Assembly: GCA_035285325.1 (NCBI GenBank)
Contig: JAYKJB010000005.1
Location: 1-64,000 of the forward strand
Reading direction: 5' to 3'
DNA from: Candidatus Sericytochromatia bacterium
GTDB lineage: Bacteria; Cyanobacteriota; Sericytochromatia; S15B-MN24; JAQBPE01
DNA length: 64,000 nucleotides
Of the stretch, positions 37,315-46,259 are shown piece by piece; within the stretch, counting starts at the first letter, position 1, and each line of letters begins with the position of its first letter. Both the position numbers and the translations under genes were made by a program. The notes under the pieces are model-generated. The model ran no database searches, was not told where the DNA came from, and saw only the letters and a list, made by a program, of their open reading frames with translations.

Positions 37315-38619
37315 TCAGGCGGTCTCGCCCCGGGGCTTGTTGGCCGGAACAGCGGTGGGTTTCTTGTCGCCCACCACCATCAAGGCAGCGTCCGCACGTT
37401 TACCCACCAGGTCACCCGTGATCACGCACTTCTTGAGGTCCGCGCGACTGGGGGCTTCGAACATGACATCGATCATGATCTCTTCGACAATCGAGCGGAG
37501 CGCGCGAGCGCCCGTTTTGCGCTTGATGGCCTCCTCGGCGATCGCCTGCACGGCGTCTGAGGTGAACTCGAGTTCGACGTCGTCCATCGCCAGCAGGCGC
37601 TTGTACTGCTTGAGGATGGCATTCTTGGGTTCCTGCAGGATCCGAACCAGCGCGGCCTCATCCAACTGATCGAGGGTCGCGATGACCGGAATCCGACCGA
37701 TGAATTCGGGAATCATGCCGTACTTGAGCAAATCTTCCGGAGACAGCGAGCGCAAGGTCTCGCCGATGTCCTTCTGATCCACCGCCTGAACGTTGGCCCC
37801 GAAGCCCACGCTCTTCTTGCCGATCCGGGACTCGATGACCTTGTCGAGGCCCACGAACGCACCACCCACAATGAACAAGATGTTGGTCGTGTCGATCTGG
37901 ATGAACTCCTGGTAGGGATGCTTGCGCCCCCCCTGCGGCGGCACGTTGGCGGTGGTGCCTTCGAGCATCTTCAACAGGGCCTGCTGAACCCCCTCCCCGC
38001 TCACGTCGCGCGTGATGCTCGGATTTTCGGACTTGCGGGCGACCTTGTCGATCTCGTCGATGTAGACAATGCCGCGCTCCGCCTTCTTGACGTCGTAATC
38101 AGACGCCTGAAGCAAACGGAGCAGAATGTTCTCCACGTCCTCGCCGACATAGCCGGCCTCCGTCAGGGTGGTGGCGTCGGCGATGGCAAACGGCACGTTG
38201 ATGACCTTGGCCAGGGTCTGCGCCAGCAACGTCTTGCCCGAACCGGTCGGCCCGATCAGCAAGATGTTGCTCTTCTGGATCTCCACCTCGTCGTCCTGAG
38301 CGGGCGAACTGATGCGCTTGTAATGGTTGTAAACCGCAACGGACAGCACCTTCTTGGCGTTGTCCTGGCCCACGATGTGCGAATCGAGGATCTTTTTGAT
38401 CGTGGCGGGCTTTGGAATGTCACGAATCTCAAGCGGCGGAGCGTCTGCCGCCTTTTGATCTTCGTACAATTCGTCATCGAGGATCTCGTTGCACAGATCG
38501 ACGCACTCGTCGCAGATGTAGACCCCAGGCGCGGTGATGAGCTTGCGCACCTGCTCCTGGGTCTTGCCGCAGAACGAGCACTTGGGGTGCCCTTTCGAGT
38601 CGTCGTACTTGGGGGGCAT
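37315..38619 (-). CDS. clpX: ClpX, ATPase subunit of the Clp protease
   Basis: AAA+ unfoldase of 434 aa that feeds substrates to ClpP. The N-terminal zinc-binding domain has Cys14, Cys17, Cys36 and Cys39. Walker A is GPTGSGKT at 123-130, and Walker B is IVYIDEIDK. The ClpP-contact loop reads KSVGFGANV, so the usual IGF tripeptide is VGF. The ATG at 38619 has GGAGGAA upstream; the longer frame overlaps clpP and lacks homology. It starts 4 nt after the clpP stop. Confidence 0.97.
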   Translation of the reverse strand: MPPKYDDSKGHPKCSFCGKTQEQVRKLITAPGVYICDECVDLCNEILDDELYEDQKAADAPPLEIRDIPKPATIKKILDSHIVGQDNAKKVLSVAVYNHYKRISSPAQDDEVEIQKSNILLIGPTGSGKTLLAQTLAKVINVPFAIADATTLTEAGYVGEDVENILLRLLQASDYDVKKAERGIVYIDEIDKVARKSENPSITRDVSGEGVQQALLKMLEGTTANVPPQGGRKHPYQEFIQIDTTNILFIVGGAFVGLDKVIESRIGKKSVGFGANVQAVDQKDIGETLRSLSPEDLLKYGMIPEFIGRIPVIATLDQLDEAALVRILQEPKNAILKQYKRLLAMDDVELEFTSDAVQAIAEEAIKRKTGARALRSIVEEIMIDVMFEAPSRADLKKCVITGDLVGKRADAALMVVGDKKPTAVPANKPRGETA

Positions 38620-38623
38620 CGGA

Positions 38624-39280
38624 TCAGGTTCCTCCGGTATCGGTGCCCGTGGCTTCCGGCATGGGGACCTTGTCGGCACCAATGCGGGGCGTGAGCACCT
38701 CGTCGATCAGACCGTAAGCCTTCGCGTCGGATGGGGACATGAAGAAGTCGCGGTCCGTGTCTTTCTCCAGTTTTTCAAGGGGCTGTCCGGTGTGAATGGA
38801 CAGCAGGTCGTTCAGACGGCGCTTGATTCGGAGAATCTCAGCCGCCTGAATCTCAATGTCCGTTGCCTGGCCTTGAGCGCCACCCAGGGGCTGGTGAATC
38901 ATGATACGCGCATTCGGCAACGCGATTCGTTTCCCTGGGGCGCCTGCCGCCAGCAGGAAAGCCCCCATGGAGGCTGCCTGGCCCAGGCAAATGGTGGACA
39001 CCTTCGGTTTGATGTACTGCATCGTGTCGTAGATTGCCATGCCCGCCGTCACCACCCCGCCCGGGCTGTTGATGTAAAGCATGATGTCTTTCTCGGGATC
39101 TTCAGCTTCCAAGAACAGCAGTTGAGCGATGATCAACGATGCGATCGTGTCGTCGATTGGCGTCCCCAGAAAGATGATCCGCTCCTTGAGCAGGCGCGAG
39201 AAGATATCGAAGGAACGTTCGCCACGGCTGGTGGATTCGACCACCATCGGAACGAGACCCATGTGGATGTGAGAGCCCAC
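38624..39280 (-). CDS. clpP: ClpP, proteolytic subunit of the Clp protease
   Basis: Serine protease of 218 aa forming the barrel. The catalytic Ser104 is in [11 protein letters not shown] and His129 in [12 protein letters not shown]; the Asp lies in the DTDRDFFMS segment. The GTG at 39280 was chosen because AGGAGG lies 8 nt upstream; later ATGs at 39262 and 39247 are possible processed starts. It sits between tig and clpX in the usual chaperone-protease order. Confidence 0.96.
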   Translation of the reverse strand: MGSHIHMGLVPMVVESTSRGERSFDIFSRLLKERIIFLGTPIDDTIASLIIAQLLFLEAEDPEKDIMLYINSPGGVVTAGMAIYDTMQYIKPKVSTICLGQAASMGAFLLAAGAPGKRIALPNARIMIHQPLGGAQGQATDIEIQAAEILRIKRRLNDLLSIHTGQPLEKLEKDTDRDFFMSPSDAKAYGLIDEVLTPRIGADKVPMPEATGTDTGGT

Positions 39281-39359
39281 TGACTTTTCCTCCTGCCTCT
39301 AGTCTATCGGATACGACAATGCGACGACGACGGTTGCTGGAATGATTTCAGGACCCGAT

Positions 39360-40811
39360 TCAGGCTTCGACCGTCTCTGCGGCCGCATCTTCGGCGGATT
39401 CCGCAGACTTCTTTTTACGGGTGTTCTTCTTGGCTGGCGCCAACTCGGCAGCTGGAGCCTCCGTGGCGGCTTCGGTTTCCTCGCCCTCCGGTTTCGGTGC
39501 GTAGCGAGCGGGGATGGGGCCTTCGCTGACCTTGGCCTTCTCGAGCAGCCAATCCAGAATCTTGTTGGAGAGAACCTCGTCCGCCAGCGTGGTCCAACCA
39601 CCGCTCTGGATCAATTGATTGCGGACGGCGGTGGGATCGACCCGATACATGGCCGCGTACTGGGTGATCTCTTCATCGACTTCTTCCTGGGTCACCGTGA
39701 GGCCTTCGGCCTTGGCCACGGTGCCGAGCGTCAAACTCGTGCGGATGCGCTTGGTCGCTTCCTCACGCAGTTCTTCCCGCCACTTGCCCAGGCGGTCCTG
39801 GGTGAACATCTGGTTGACGTTCATTCCCTGCGCCTGCATCACCTGGAGGTACTGACGCATCAGGAACTCGATCTCCCGGTTGATCATCACCTCGGGAATT
39901 TCCACGTCGGACAGCTCAAGCACTTGGTCAAGAACTTGCTGGCGCAGGAGGTTGTCGCGTCCCTCCTCAGCTTCTTCCGTAAGCTCCTTGGTGACGTGCG
40001 CCCGCAGGTCGTCGACGGTGTTGAAGTCACCGCACGTGGCCGCGAAGGCATCGTCCAGTTGCGGCAGCGTCCGCGCTTGGACTTCCCGCACGGTCACTTC
40101 GAAGGTCGCCGGCTGACCCGCCAGGTTTTCCGCGTGATACTGCTCGGGGAAGGTGACGTCGAAGGCCGTGGATTCTCCGGCCTTCTTGCCAATCAGGTTC
40201 TCCATGAAGCCGTCGATGAAGCGACCCGGTGCGATCTCCGCGCGGAAGTTCTCTGCAGTGCCCCCTTCGAAGGGTTCTTCGGCATCCTTCAGACGGCCTT
40301 TGAAGTCAATCATCGCCACATCGCCCTGCTCGATGGCTTTGTCTGCAGCAACGTAGGTCGCCTTCTGGGATTGCAGCTCGGCAATCTTGGCTTCCACGGC
40401 CGCCGGATCGAGCTCGATCTTGGGCGCTTGGGCCGCCAGATCGGTGTAGGCGCCCTTGAACTCCACCTCAGGGCGGACAGGAACCTGGGCCTTGAAGACC
40501 AGGGCCTTGTCGGTTTCGAATTCCACCACCTCGACGTTTGGACGTTCGATGATTTCGAGCGATTCCTTCTGAACGGCTTCCTCCAGGGCTTCCGGGATGA
40601 GCTTTTCGAGCGCGGTGCTCTTGATGTAATCGGCCCCAACCGTCCGCTCGACGAGTTGGCGCGGCGCCTTGCCCTTGCGGAAACCGGGGATGTTCACCCG
40701 TTGGCTGGCTTGCCGGTAGGCGTGCTCCAGCGCTTTTTTCACGCGGTCGAGGTCAACCTCGACCTCCAGGTGGACCTGGTTCTTTTCTTTCTTTTCGAGC
40801 GTGACCTTCAC
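39360..40811 (-). CDS. tig: Trigger factor
   Basis: Ribosome-associated chaperone and peptidyl-prolyl isomerase of 483 aa. The ribosome-binding signature GFRKGKAPRQLVE is present near residue 45. A PPIase (FKBP-type) middle domain follows (GDVAMIDFKGRL... FPEQYHAENLAG), then the long C-terminal arm. The last 50 residues are Ala/Glu/Lys-rich and extend beyond the usual end. The GTG at 40811 has CAGGAG 8 nt upstream; an in-frame ATG at 40835 has a badly placed ribosome binding site. clpP follows by 79 bp. Confidence 0.96.
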   Translation of the reverse strand: MKVTLEKKEKNQVHLEVEVDLDRVKKALEHAYRQASQRVNIPGFRKGKAPRQLVERTVGADYIKSTALEKLIPEALEEAVQKESLEIIERPNVEVVEFETDKALVFKAQVPVRPEVEFKGAYTDLAAQAPKIELDPAAVEAKIAELQSQKATYVAADKAIEQGDVAMIDFKGRLKDAEEPFEGGTAENFRAEIAPGRFIDGFMENLIGKKAGESTAFDVTFPEQYHAENLAGQPATFEVTVREVQARTLPQLDDAFAATCGDFNTVDDLRAHVTKELTEEAEEGRDNLLRQQVLDQVLELSDVEIPEVMINREIEFLMRQYLQVMQAQGMNVNQMFTQDRLGKWREELREEATKRIRTSLTLGTVAKAEGLTVTQEEVDEEITQYAAMYRVDPTAVRNQLIQSGGWTTLADEVLSNKILDWLLEKAKVSEGPIPARYAPKPEGEETEAATEAPAAELAPAKKNTRKKKSAESAEDAAAETVEA

Positions 40812-40958
40812 GAGTCGAACTCCTGGAAACAGCATGCCCCTCTTGCGGGAGAGGCCGGGCCGGGGCCCCCGGCGGGGTGACGACGAAGGGAGCCGGGAAG
40901 GACAGCTGCGCCGCCCTGCAACCCTGCTCCCGCTGACGCTTCTTAAAAGCTGTCGGTC

Positions 40959-40967
40959 AGTATAACA
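40959..40967 (-). promoter_or_regulatory. tig promoter, extended -10
   Basis: On the minus strand TGTTATACT: a -10 TATACT with the upstream TG of an extended -10. No strong -35. It implies a leader of about 140 nt before the GTG, GC-rich and able to fold. This 348-bp divergent region between tig and typA holds no gene I can support. Confidence 0.5.
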
Positions 40968-41074
40968 CACCTGGGCGCGGCTGGCGCGTGGGACAGCCGA
41001 ACCTGGGCCGCACACCCCGCAAACTCAGGCCTGTTTTGCGGAAATGCCTGCATTCCGATAGCATGGCAGGGTGC

Positions 41075-41094
41075 CCGTCTGTTGGTTCAGACGG
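41075..41094 (+). promoter_or_regulatory. Hairpin in the typA leader
   Basis: CCGTCTG (41075-41081) pairs with CAGACGG (41088-41094) around a TTGGTT loop, about 65 nt before the typA start. No T tract follows. It may be a leader-RNA structure. Confidence 0.35.
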
Positions 41095-41159
41095 CCCGCA
41101 TTCCTGCGCTTCTTCAGTTTCTTGCACTTGAAACCGATCCACGCCCCGACGAGGTTCCC

Positions 41160-42947
41160 TTGAATCATCATATTCGTAACGTCGCCATCATCGCGCACGT
41201 CGACCACGGCAAAACCACCCTGGTCGACGGCTTGCTCAAGCAAGGCGGCGCCTTTCGTGCTCACGAACAGGTTCAGACCTGCGTGATGGACTCCAATGAC
41301 CTCGAACGCGAGCGGGGCATCACCATTCTCGCGAAGAACACCGCCATTTCCTACGGTGAACACAAGATCAACATCGTGGACACCCCTGGGCACGCCGACT
41401 TTGGCGGTGAGGTGGAGCGCGTGTTGGGCATGGTGGACGGCTGCCTGCTGCTGGTGGATGCTTTCGAAGGCCCCATGCCGCAAACCCGTTTTGTCCTGCG
41501 AAAGGCGCTGGAGCAGGGGTTGAAACCGATCCTCGTGGTCAACAAGATCGACCGGGACGGGGCAGACCCCGCTCGGGCGGTGGACCGCGTCCTCGACCTG
41601 TTCATCGAGTTGGGCGCCGATGATGACCAGCTTGAATTTCCGGTGATTTATGCCTCGGGGATCAGCGGGTTCGCCGTCAAGGAGCTGTCCGATGACCGCC
41701 GCGACCTGACTCCGTTGTTCGACGCGATTCTGCAACATGTCCCGCCGCCGCTCGGTGATGAGGGCAAGTCCTTGCAATTGCAGGTTACGACCCTCGATTA
41801 CTCTGAGTACCTGGGCCGCATCATCATCGGACGCATTCATAACGGGGTGGTCCGGCAAGGCGAACAGCTCGTGCTGATTCGGACGGACGGCTCTCACCTG
41901 CGGGGCAAGGTGACCAAACTCTTCTCTTTCTCGGGTCTGAAGCGCCTGGATGTCGAGGAGGCTCGGGCGGGCGACATTGTCGCCGTGGCTGGTTTCCCCG
42001 ATGCCAATATCGGCGAGACCCTCGCGTCGGCCTCTGACCCTCATCCCTTGCCGTTGATTCGCATCGATGAGCCCACCATGCAGATCCGCTTCTCGGTCAA
42101 CGATTCGCCCTTTGCCGGGCGCGAGGGCAAGTTCGTCACCAGTCGTCAGCTGCGCGATCGCCTGACCCGGGAGCTCGAGAGCAACGTGGCCTTGCGCGTC
42201 GATGAAACCGACTCGCCGGACACTTTCCTGCTGTCGGGACGTGGCGAACTTCACCTCGGCGTGCTGTTCGAGACGATGCGGCGAGAGGGGTATGAATTTC
42301 AAATCGGCAAACCCCGCGTGATCCAGAAGCAGATTGACGGGGAGGCCTATGAGCCTTTCGAGACGCTGGTGCTGGACGTGCCCGATTGGGCGGCAGGGGC
42401 CTGCATCGAGCGGTTGGGCACCCGTCGCGCCATGATGCAGCACATGCACAGTGACGGTGTTCGGACCCTGATCGAGTTTCTGGTGCCGGCCCGCGGCCTG
42501 ATTGGTTTCCGCAGCGATTTCATCCGCGTGACCAAGGGCGAGGGGATCCTGAACCACTCGTTCTTTGACTACCAGCCCTTCGCCGGGGAGATCGGCCAGC
42601 AGCGCAACGGAGTCATGATTGCCTGGGAAGACGGCGACGCTACGGCCTACTCCATTCAAAACTTCGAAGATCGCGGGGTGTTTTTCATCAAGCCGGGCAC
42701 CAAGGTCTACAGTGGCATGATCGTCGGCGAGCACAACCGTCCCCAGGACCTCGACGTCAATGTCTGCAAAGCCAAGAAGCTCACCAACATGCGCTCGGCA
42801 GGCGCTGAGGTGCTGACGGCTCTACAGGTGCCCATCGAGATGACCCTGGAGCGCTCGATGGAGTACATCGGTGAGGACGAACTGGTGGAGGTGACGCCGA
42901 CTTCCATTCGCTTGCGCAAGGCCAAGCTCAGCCGCCACGATCGTTGA
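41160..42947 (+). CDS. typA: GTP-binding protein TypA/BipA
   Basis: Translational GTPase of 595 aa related to EF-G that acts on 50S subunit assembly and stress responses. The P-loop AHVDHGKT is at residues 12-19. The switch region [23 protein letters not shown] and [10 protein letters not shown] complete the GTPase. The C-terminal TypA-specific domain follows ([21 protein letters not shown]). The TTG at 41160 fits the conserved N-terminus ([19 protein letters not shown]), with GAGG 5 nt upstream. Alone on its strand and ended by the hairpin at 42972. Confidence 0.96.
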   Translation: MNHHIRNVAIIAHVDHGKTTLVDGLLKQGGAFRAHEQVQTCVMDSNDLERERGITILAKNTAISYGEHKINIVDTPGHADFGGEVERVLGMVDGCLLLVDAFEGPMPQTRFVLRKALEQGLKPILVVNKIDRDGADPARAVDRVLDLFIELGADDDQLEFPVIYASGISGFAVKELSDDRRDLTPLFDAILQHVPPPLGDEGKSLQLQVTTLDYSEYLGRIIIGRIHNGVVRQGEQLVLIRTDGSHLRGKVTKLFSFSGLKRLDVEEARAGDIVAVAGFPDANIGETLASASDPHPLPLIRIDEPTMQIRFSVNDSPFAGREGKFVTSRQLRDRLTRELESNVALRVDETDSPDTFLLSGRGELHLGVLFETMRREGYEFQIGKPRVIQKQIDGEAYEPFETLVLDVPDWAAGACIERLGTRRAMMQHMHSDGVRTLIEFLVPARGLIGFRSDFIRVTKGEGILNHSFFDYQPFAGEIGQQRNGVMIAWEDGDATAYSIQNFEDRGVFFIKPGTKVYSGMIVGEHNRPQDLDVNVCKAKKLTNMRSAGAEVLTALQVPIEMTLERSMEYIGEDELVEVTPTSIRLRKAKLSRHDR

Positions 42948-42971
42948 GGCGGCTGGGACGGATTGGACGGG

Positions 42972-42992
42972 CGGCGCGCGTTCTGCGCGCCG
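42972..42992. terminator. GC hairpin between convergent typA and aldehyde dehydrogenase genes
   Basis: CGGCGCGC (42972-42979) pairs with GCGCGCCG (42985-42992) around GTTCT. An 8-bp GC stem placed between two converging stop codons suits a bidirectional terminator, although no T tract follows. Confidence 0.55.
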
Positions 42993-42995
42993 CGA

Positions 42996-44474
42996 TCAGT
43001 TCAGGCCCTCGATATAGACCGTCTTCCACTCGGTGTAGAATTCGATAGCTTCCCAGCCAGCCTCCCGACCGCCGAAGCCGGAATCCTTGCAGCCACCGAA
43101 GGGCAGGTGAGGCTCTGAATAGGTGGTGTTCACGTTGACGTGGACCATCCCGACTTCGCTCTCGCGCGCGAAGCGCATGGCGTGCTGGAGGTTGGAGGTG
43201 AAAATCGAGGAGGAGAGCCCGAAGTCGCAGTCGTTGGCGAGGGCGATCGCCGTCTCGAAATCAGCGGCCTCGGTCAGAGCGAGGACCGGTCCGAAAACCT
43301 CCTCACGAAATAGTCGCATACTCGGCGTCACCTGGCTGAACAGGGTCGGCGCGAGGTAATGTCCGTGGGCGTGTTCGCCCGTCCGAAGTGCCTCCCCGCC
43401 AGCCAGACACAAGGCACCATCCGCACGTGCCGCGGCGATATGGCTCAGCACCTCTCGTTGGCGGTTGGCATCCGCGCACGGCCCCATGGTCGTGCCCTCG
43501 TGCAACCCGTCCCCCACCACCACGCGCTGCATCTCCGCCAGTAGCAAGGCCTCGAATTCAGCTCGCACGGGAGCCTCCACGATCACGCGAGAGGTCGCGG
43601 TGCAACGCTGGCCCGTGCTGCCGAAGGCCCCCAACACGGTTTGTCTGGCGGCCAGGGCCAGCTCAGCATCGGCCAGGACCACCAGCGGGTTCTTGCCCCC
43701 CATCTCCATCAGGCAGCGTCCCGTGTGGGCAGCCGTTTGCCGGTAGACCGCCTTGCCGACGTGGGTGGAACCGGTAAAACTGACGGCCTTCACCGTCGGA
43801 TTCTCGGTCAGTTCGAGGCCCACCTCGCTGGCGCCGTACACCATGTTCACCACGCCGTCCGGCACCCCCGCGTCGATGAAACACTCCAACACCAGTCGGG
43901 CCGTGATCGGCGTCAGCGGGGAGGGCTTGAGTACCACCGTGTTGCCGGCCACCAGGGCTGGCGCGATTTTCCAGGCCGGAATCGAGACAGGAAAATTCCA
44001 CGGGGTGATCAGGCCGACCACGCCGAGTGGCTCGCGCACGGTGTAGTTGAAGGCACTGGTGCCCAGCGAGGGAATCGTGCGCCCCACCAGGCGCACCCCT
44101 TCCCCTGCGGCAAACTGCAGGCAGGCGATCGCCCGGTCCACCTCGCCCAGCGACTCCGCCAGCGTCTTGCCCTCTTCACGGGTCAGCGCCCGGGCGATCG
44201 CCTCGCGGCGCTGGCGCATCAGCTGGGCCGCCTCGCCCACGAGGGCGCCGCGACGCGGGGCGGGAACGCGACGCCAGGCGGGGAAGGCGCGTTCGGCCGC
44301 CGTAATCGCCGCCTGGGCCTCGCGCCTGGGGGAATCCGGGGAGCGCCCCAGGCACTCGCGCGTGTCGGCCGGATTCAGGTTGTCGATGAACTGGCTCGCT
44401 GCAGAGGGGTGCCAGGCACCGGCGATGAAGTTCTGGGTGGTGTCGATGGCGTGCTCGATCAAGGATTCTGGCAC
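42996..44474 (-). CDS. NAD(P)-dependent aldehyde dehydrogenase
   Basis: Aldehyde dehydrogenase superfamily, 492 aa. Catalytic Cys291 ([12 protein letters not shown]), general base Glu257 (MEMGGKNP) and Asn160 ([13 protein letters not shown]) are in place. The Rossmann GSTHVG loop lies at 235-240. The sequence is nearest to the alpha-ketoglutaric-semialdehyde / succinate-semialdehyde type, but the substrate cannot be fixed by eye. The GTG at 44474 starts the conserved N-terminus and has AGGAG upstream. Not in an operon with any visible pathway gene. Confidence 0.93.
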   Translation of the reverse strand: MPESLIEHAIDTTQNFIAGAWHPSAASQFIDNLNPADTRECLGRSPDSPRREAQAAITAAERAFPAWRRVPAPRRGALVGEAAQLMRQRREAIARALTREEGKTLAESLGEVDRAIACLQFAAGEGVRLVGRTIPSLGTSAFNYTVREPLGVVGLITPWNFPVSIPAWKIAPALVAGNTVVLKPSPLTPITARLVLECFIDAGVPDGVVNMVYGASEVGLELTENPTVKAVSFTGSTHVGKAVYRQTAAHTGRCLMEMGGKNPLVVLADAELALAARQTVLGAFGSTGQRCTATSRVIVEAPVRAEFEALLLAEMQRVVVGDGLHEGTTMGPCADANRQREVLSHIAAARADGALCLAGGEALRTGEHAHGHYLAPTLFSQVTPSMRLFREEVFGPVLALTEAADFETAIALANDCDFGLSSSIFTSNLQHAMRFARESEVGMVHVNVNTTYSEPHLPFGGCKDSGFGGREAGWEAIEFYTEWKTVYIEGLN

Positions 44475-44664
44475 AGCGGCGGCTCTCCTGGGGGCTGCGA
44501 GGGGCGGCGGAAAATTCCCATTGCGACGAACGGCGGGCACCTGCGAGTGGGGGCCCAGGCCTCCTCAGCATGTACCCGACTTGAAATGGTCGGACACCCT
44601 TGGTACGTTGGGCGTGTGGTGGCCAATCGGCCTGCGTGATACCTGTTTCTCCGGGGTTTGTCAG

Positions 44665-46140
44665 TTGTCTTCCAGCTTGCGCACCGTCCTGGCCCTCGCC
44701 CTGCTGACCTCGGCCGGCGCCTGCACCCGTCCGAAAACCACCGCCACCACGGGCGTCGTGCCGACCGCAACGGCGACGCCGACGGTCGCCCCCGATGCGT
44801 TGCCGACACCTGACGTCGTGGCCACGGCCCCAAGCCCCACGCCCACGCCCGTGCCGACCCCCGTTCCAACGCCGCGCATCACCCTGCTGGAACCAGGAGC
44901 GAGCACGGATTTCAGTCGGCCCGGCCTGCGCATTGCCTTCACGGCAGAGGCCCCGGACGGCAAGCCCATCTCCGCGGTGCGCGTGCTCTACGACGGACGA
45001 GAGCTGGGCACGCTGGCGGGGCCGGGGCCTCTCTTCCGCTTGAACGACTGGAATCCCAACGTCGAAAATAACCTGGCCAACCCGGTCTCCAGCGTGCCCG
45101 TCCCGACCGGGGACCACCTGCTGGCCTTCGAGGCCAGTGACGAGCTGAAGCGCACGGCTCGCCTGGAGGTTCGCTTTTTCAAGCCGATCGCCCTGTCGAC
45201 CTGGCGGGAAATTCTCGGCATGCCGCTGCCGACGAGCCACCACGCCGTGGTGTCGGACGGGGCTGAACCGCCTACTTACAATGCGATCTGGGGTAGCTTG
45301 GACGGCATCGAGAGCAGTGTGGCGCCGCGTAACCAGGTCTTCTCCTTCAAGCCCGGCGGTGATGGCGCCTGGGCGACCCTGGCCCTCAATGGCACCGGCC
45401 TGCCCAAGGCCAGTTTTGCGTTGGCCGCGCATCCGAACGGGCAGACGTTTTACCTCCTGGGGGGGCGCCGGGGCACGTCCGACCTGCAGACGCTCGACGT
45501 GTACGTGCCGTTGCGCAAGACGATCGAGCAGACGAGCGTTTCCCTGATTCAGCCTCGCAGCGACGCGGCGGCAGTCACGCTGGAAAACTACGTGTACGTC
45601 TTCGGCGGCAAAGCCGCCGGGACACCGCTTACCGCCGTTGAGCGCGTGCGCATCGGGGGCGACGGCTTTCCCATCGGTGCGTTCGAGACGCGGGCGCCGG
45701 CCATCAACGCGCGGGTCGGGGCCTACGCGTTTGCGCAAGGCAAAGAGATCTGGCTGATTGGCGGCGGGCATCGCCCGATCGAGGTCTACGACACCGCTAC
45801 CAACAAATGGAGCCTGCTCACCGACGTGGCAGGGCGAACGGTGGGCACCCCTGAGGTGTTTTCATATGCCGCTGTGGTACCGGTGGGGGGCCGGCTGTTC
45901 TTCTTTGGCGGCCTGCGCGACGACGGCCAGCCCACCGAGCGAATCTACGAGTTTGACCCGGTCGGACGGCGCTGGCGCGATATGGGGCCGCTGCCGCAGG
46001 TGGCGGGCGAGCCAGTCGGCCTGCGCCCGGTCAACCGGTTGGCTGCTTTCTACCACGCCGGGTCGTTTTATCTGACGGGAGGCGTGACAAACCCGGCACG
46101 CAGTGCCTCCAATCGGGTGTTTCGAGGCGACACACTGTGA
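44665..46140 (+). CDS. Kelch-repeat lipoprotein (first of two)
   Basis: Surface-type lipoprotein of 491 aa. From the TTG at 44665 the first 20 residues form a signal peptide with Arg6, a hydrophobic core and Cys20 after SAGA. A Pro/Thr spacer (PSPTPTPVPTPVPTP) precedes an Ig-like domain of about 110 residues (STDFSRPGLRI... LYDGRELG... LNDWNP). A Kelch propeller follows with at least five blades (FYLLGG, VYVFGG, IWLIGG, LFFFGG, FYLTGG). The start is uncertain because no strong Shine-Dalgarno is present; a GTG near 44611 is an alternative. Probably a binding protein outside the cell; ligand unknown. Confidence 0.8.
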   Translation: MSSSLRTVLALALLTSAGACTRPKTTATTGVVPTATATPTVAPDALPTPDVVATAPSPTPTPVPTPVPTPRITLLEPGASTDFSRPGLRIAFTAEAPDGKPISAVRVLYDGRELGTLAGPGPLFRLNDWNPNVENNLANPVSSVPVPTGDHLLAFEASDELKRTARLEVRFFKPIALSTWREILGMPLPTSHHAVVSDGAEPPTYNAIWGSLDGIESSVAPRNQVFSFKPGGDGAWATLALNGTGLPKASFALAAHPNGQTFYLLGGRRGTSDLQTLDVYVPLRKTIEQTSVSLIQPRSDAAAVTLENYVYVFGGKAAGTPLTAVERVRIGGDGFPIGAFETRAPAINARVGAYAFAQGKEIWLIGGGHRPIEVYDTATNKWSLLTDVAGRTVGTPEVFSYAAVVPVGGRLFFFGGLRDDGQPTERIYEFDPVGRRWRDMGPLPQVAGEPVGLRPVNRLAAFYHAGSFYLTGGVTNPARSASNRVFRGDTL

Positions 46141-46259
46141 AAACAGCCTGTGCGCGAACCACCAGGAAGTGAGTTCCGCTTGCTCAGAGAATGGGACACC
46201 AATCCACCACAATCTGGTGAGAGCGGCCGTTCTGAACGCATCCGGCTACAACGCAGTCG

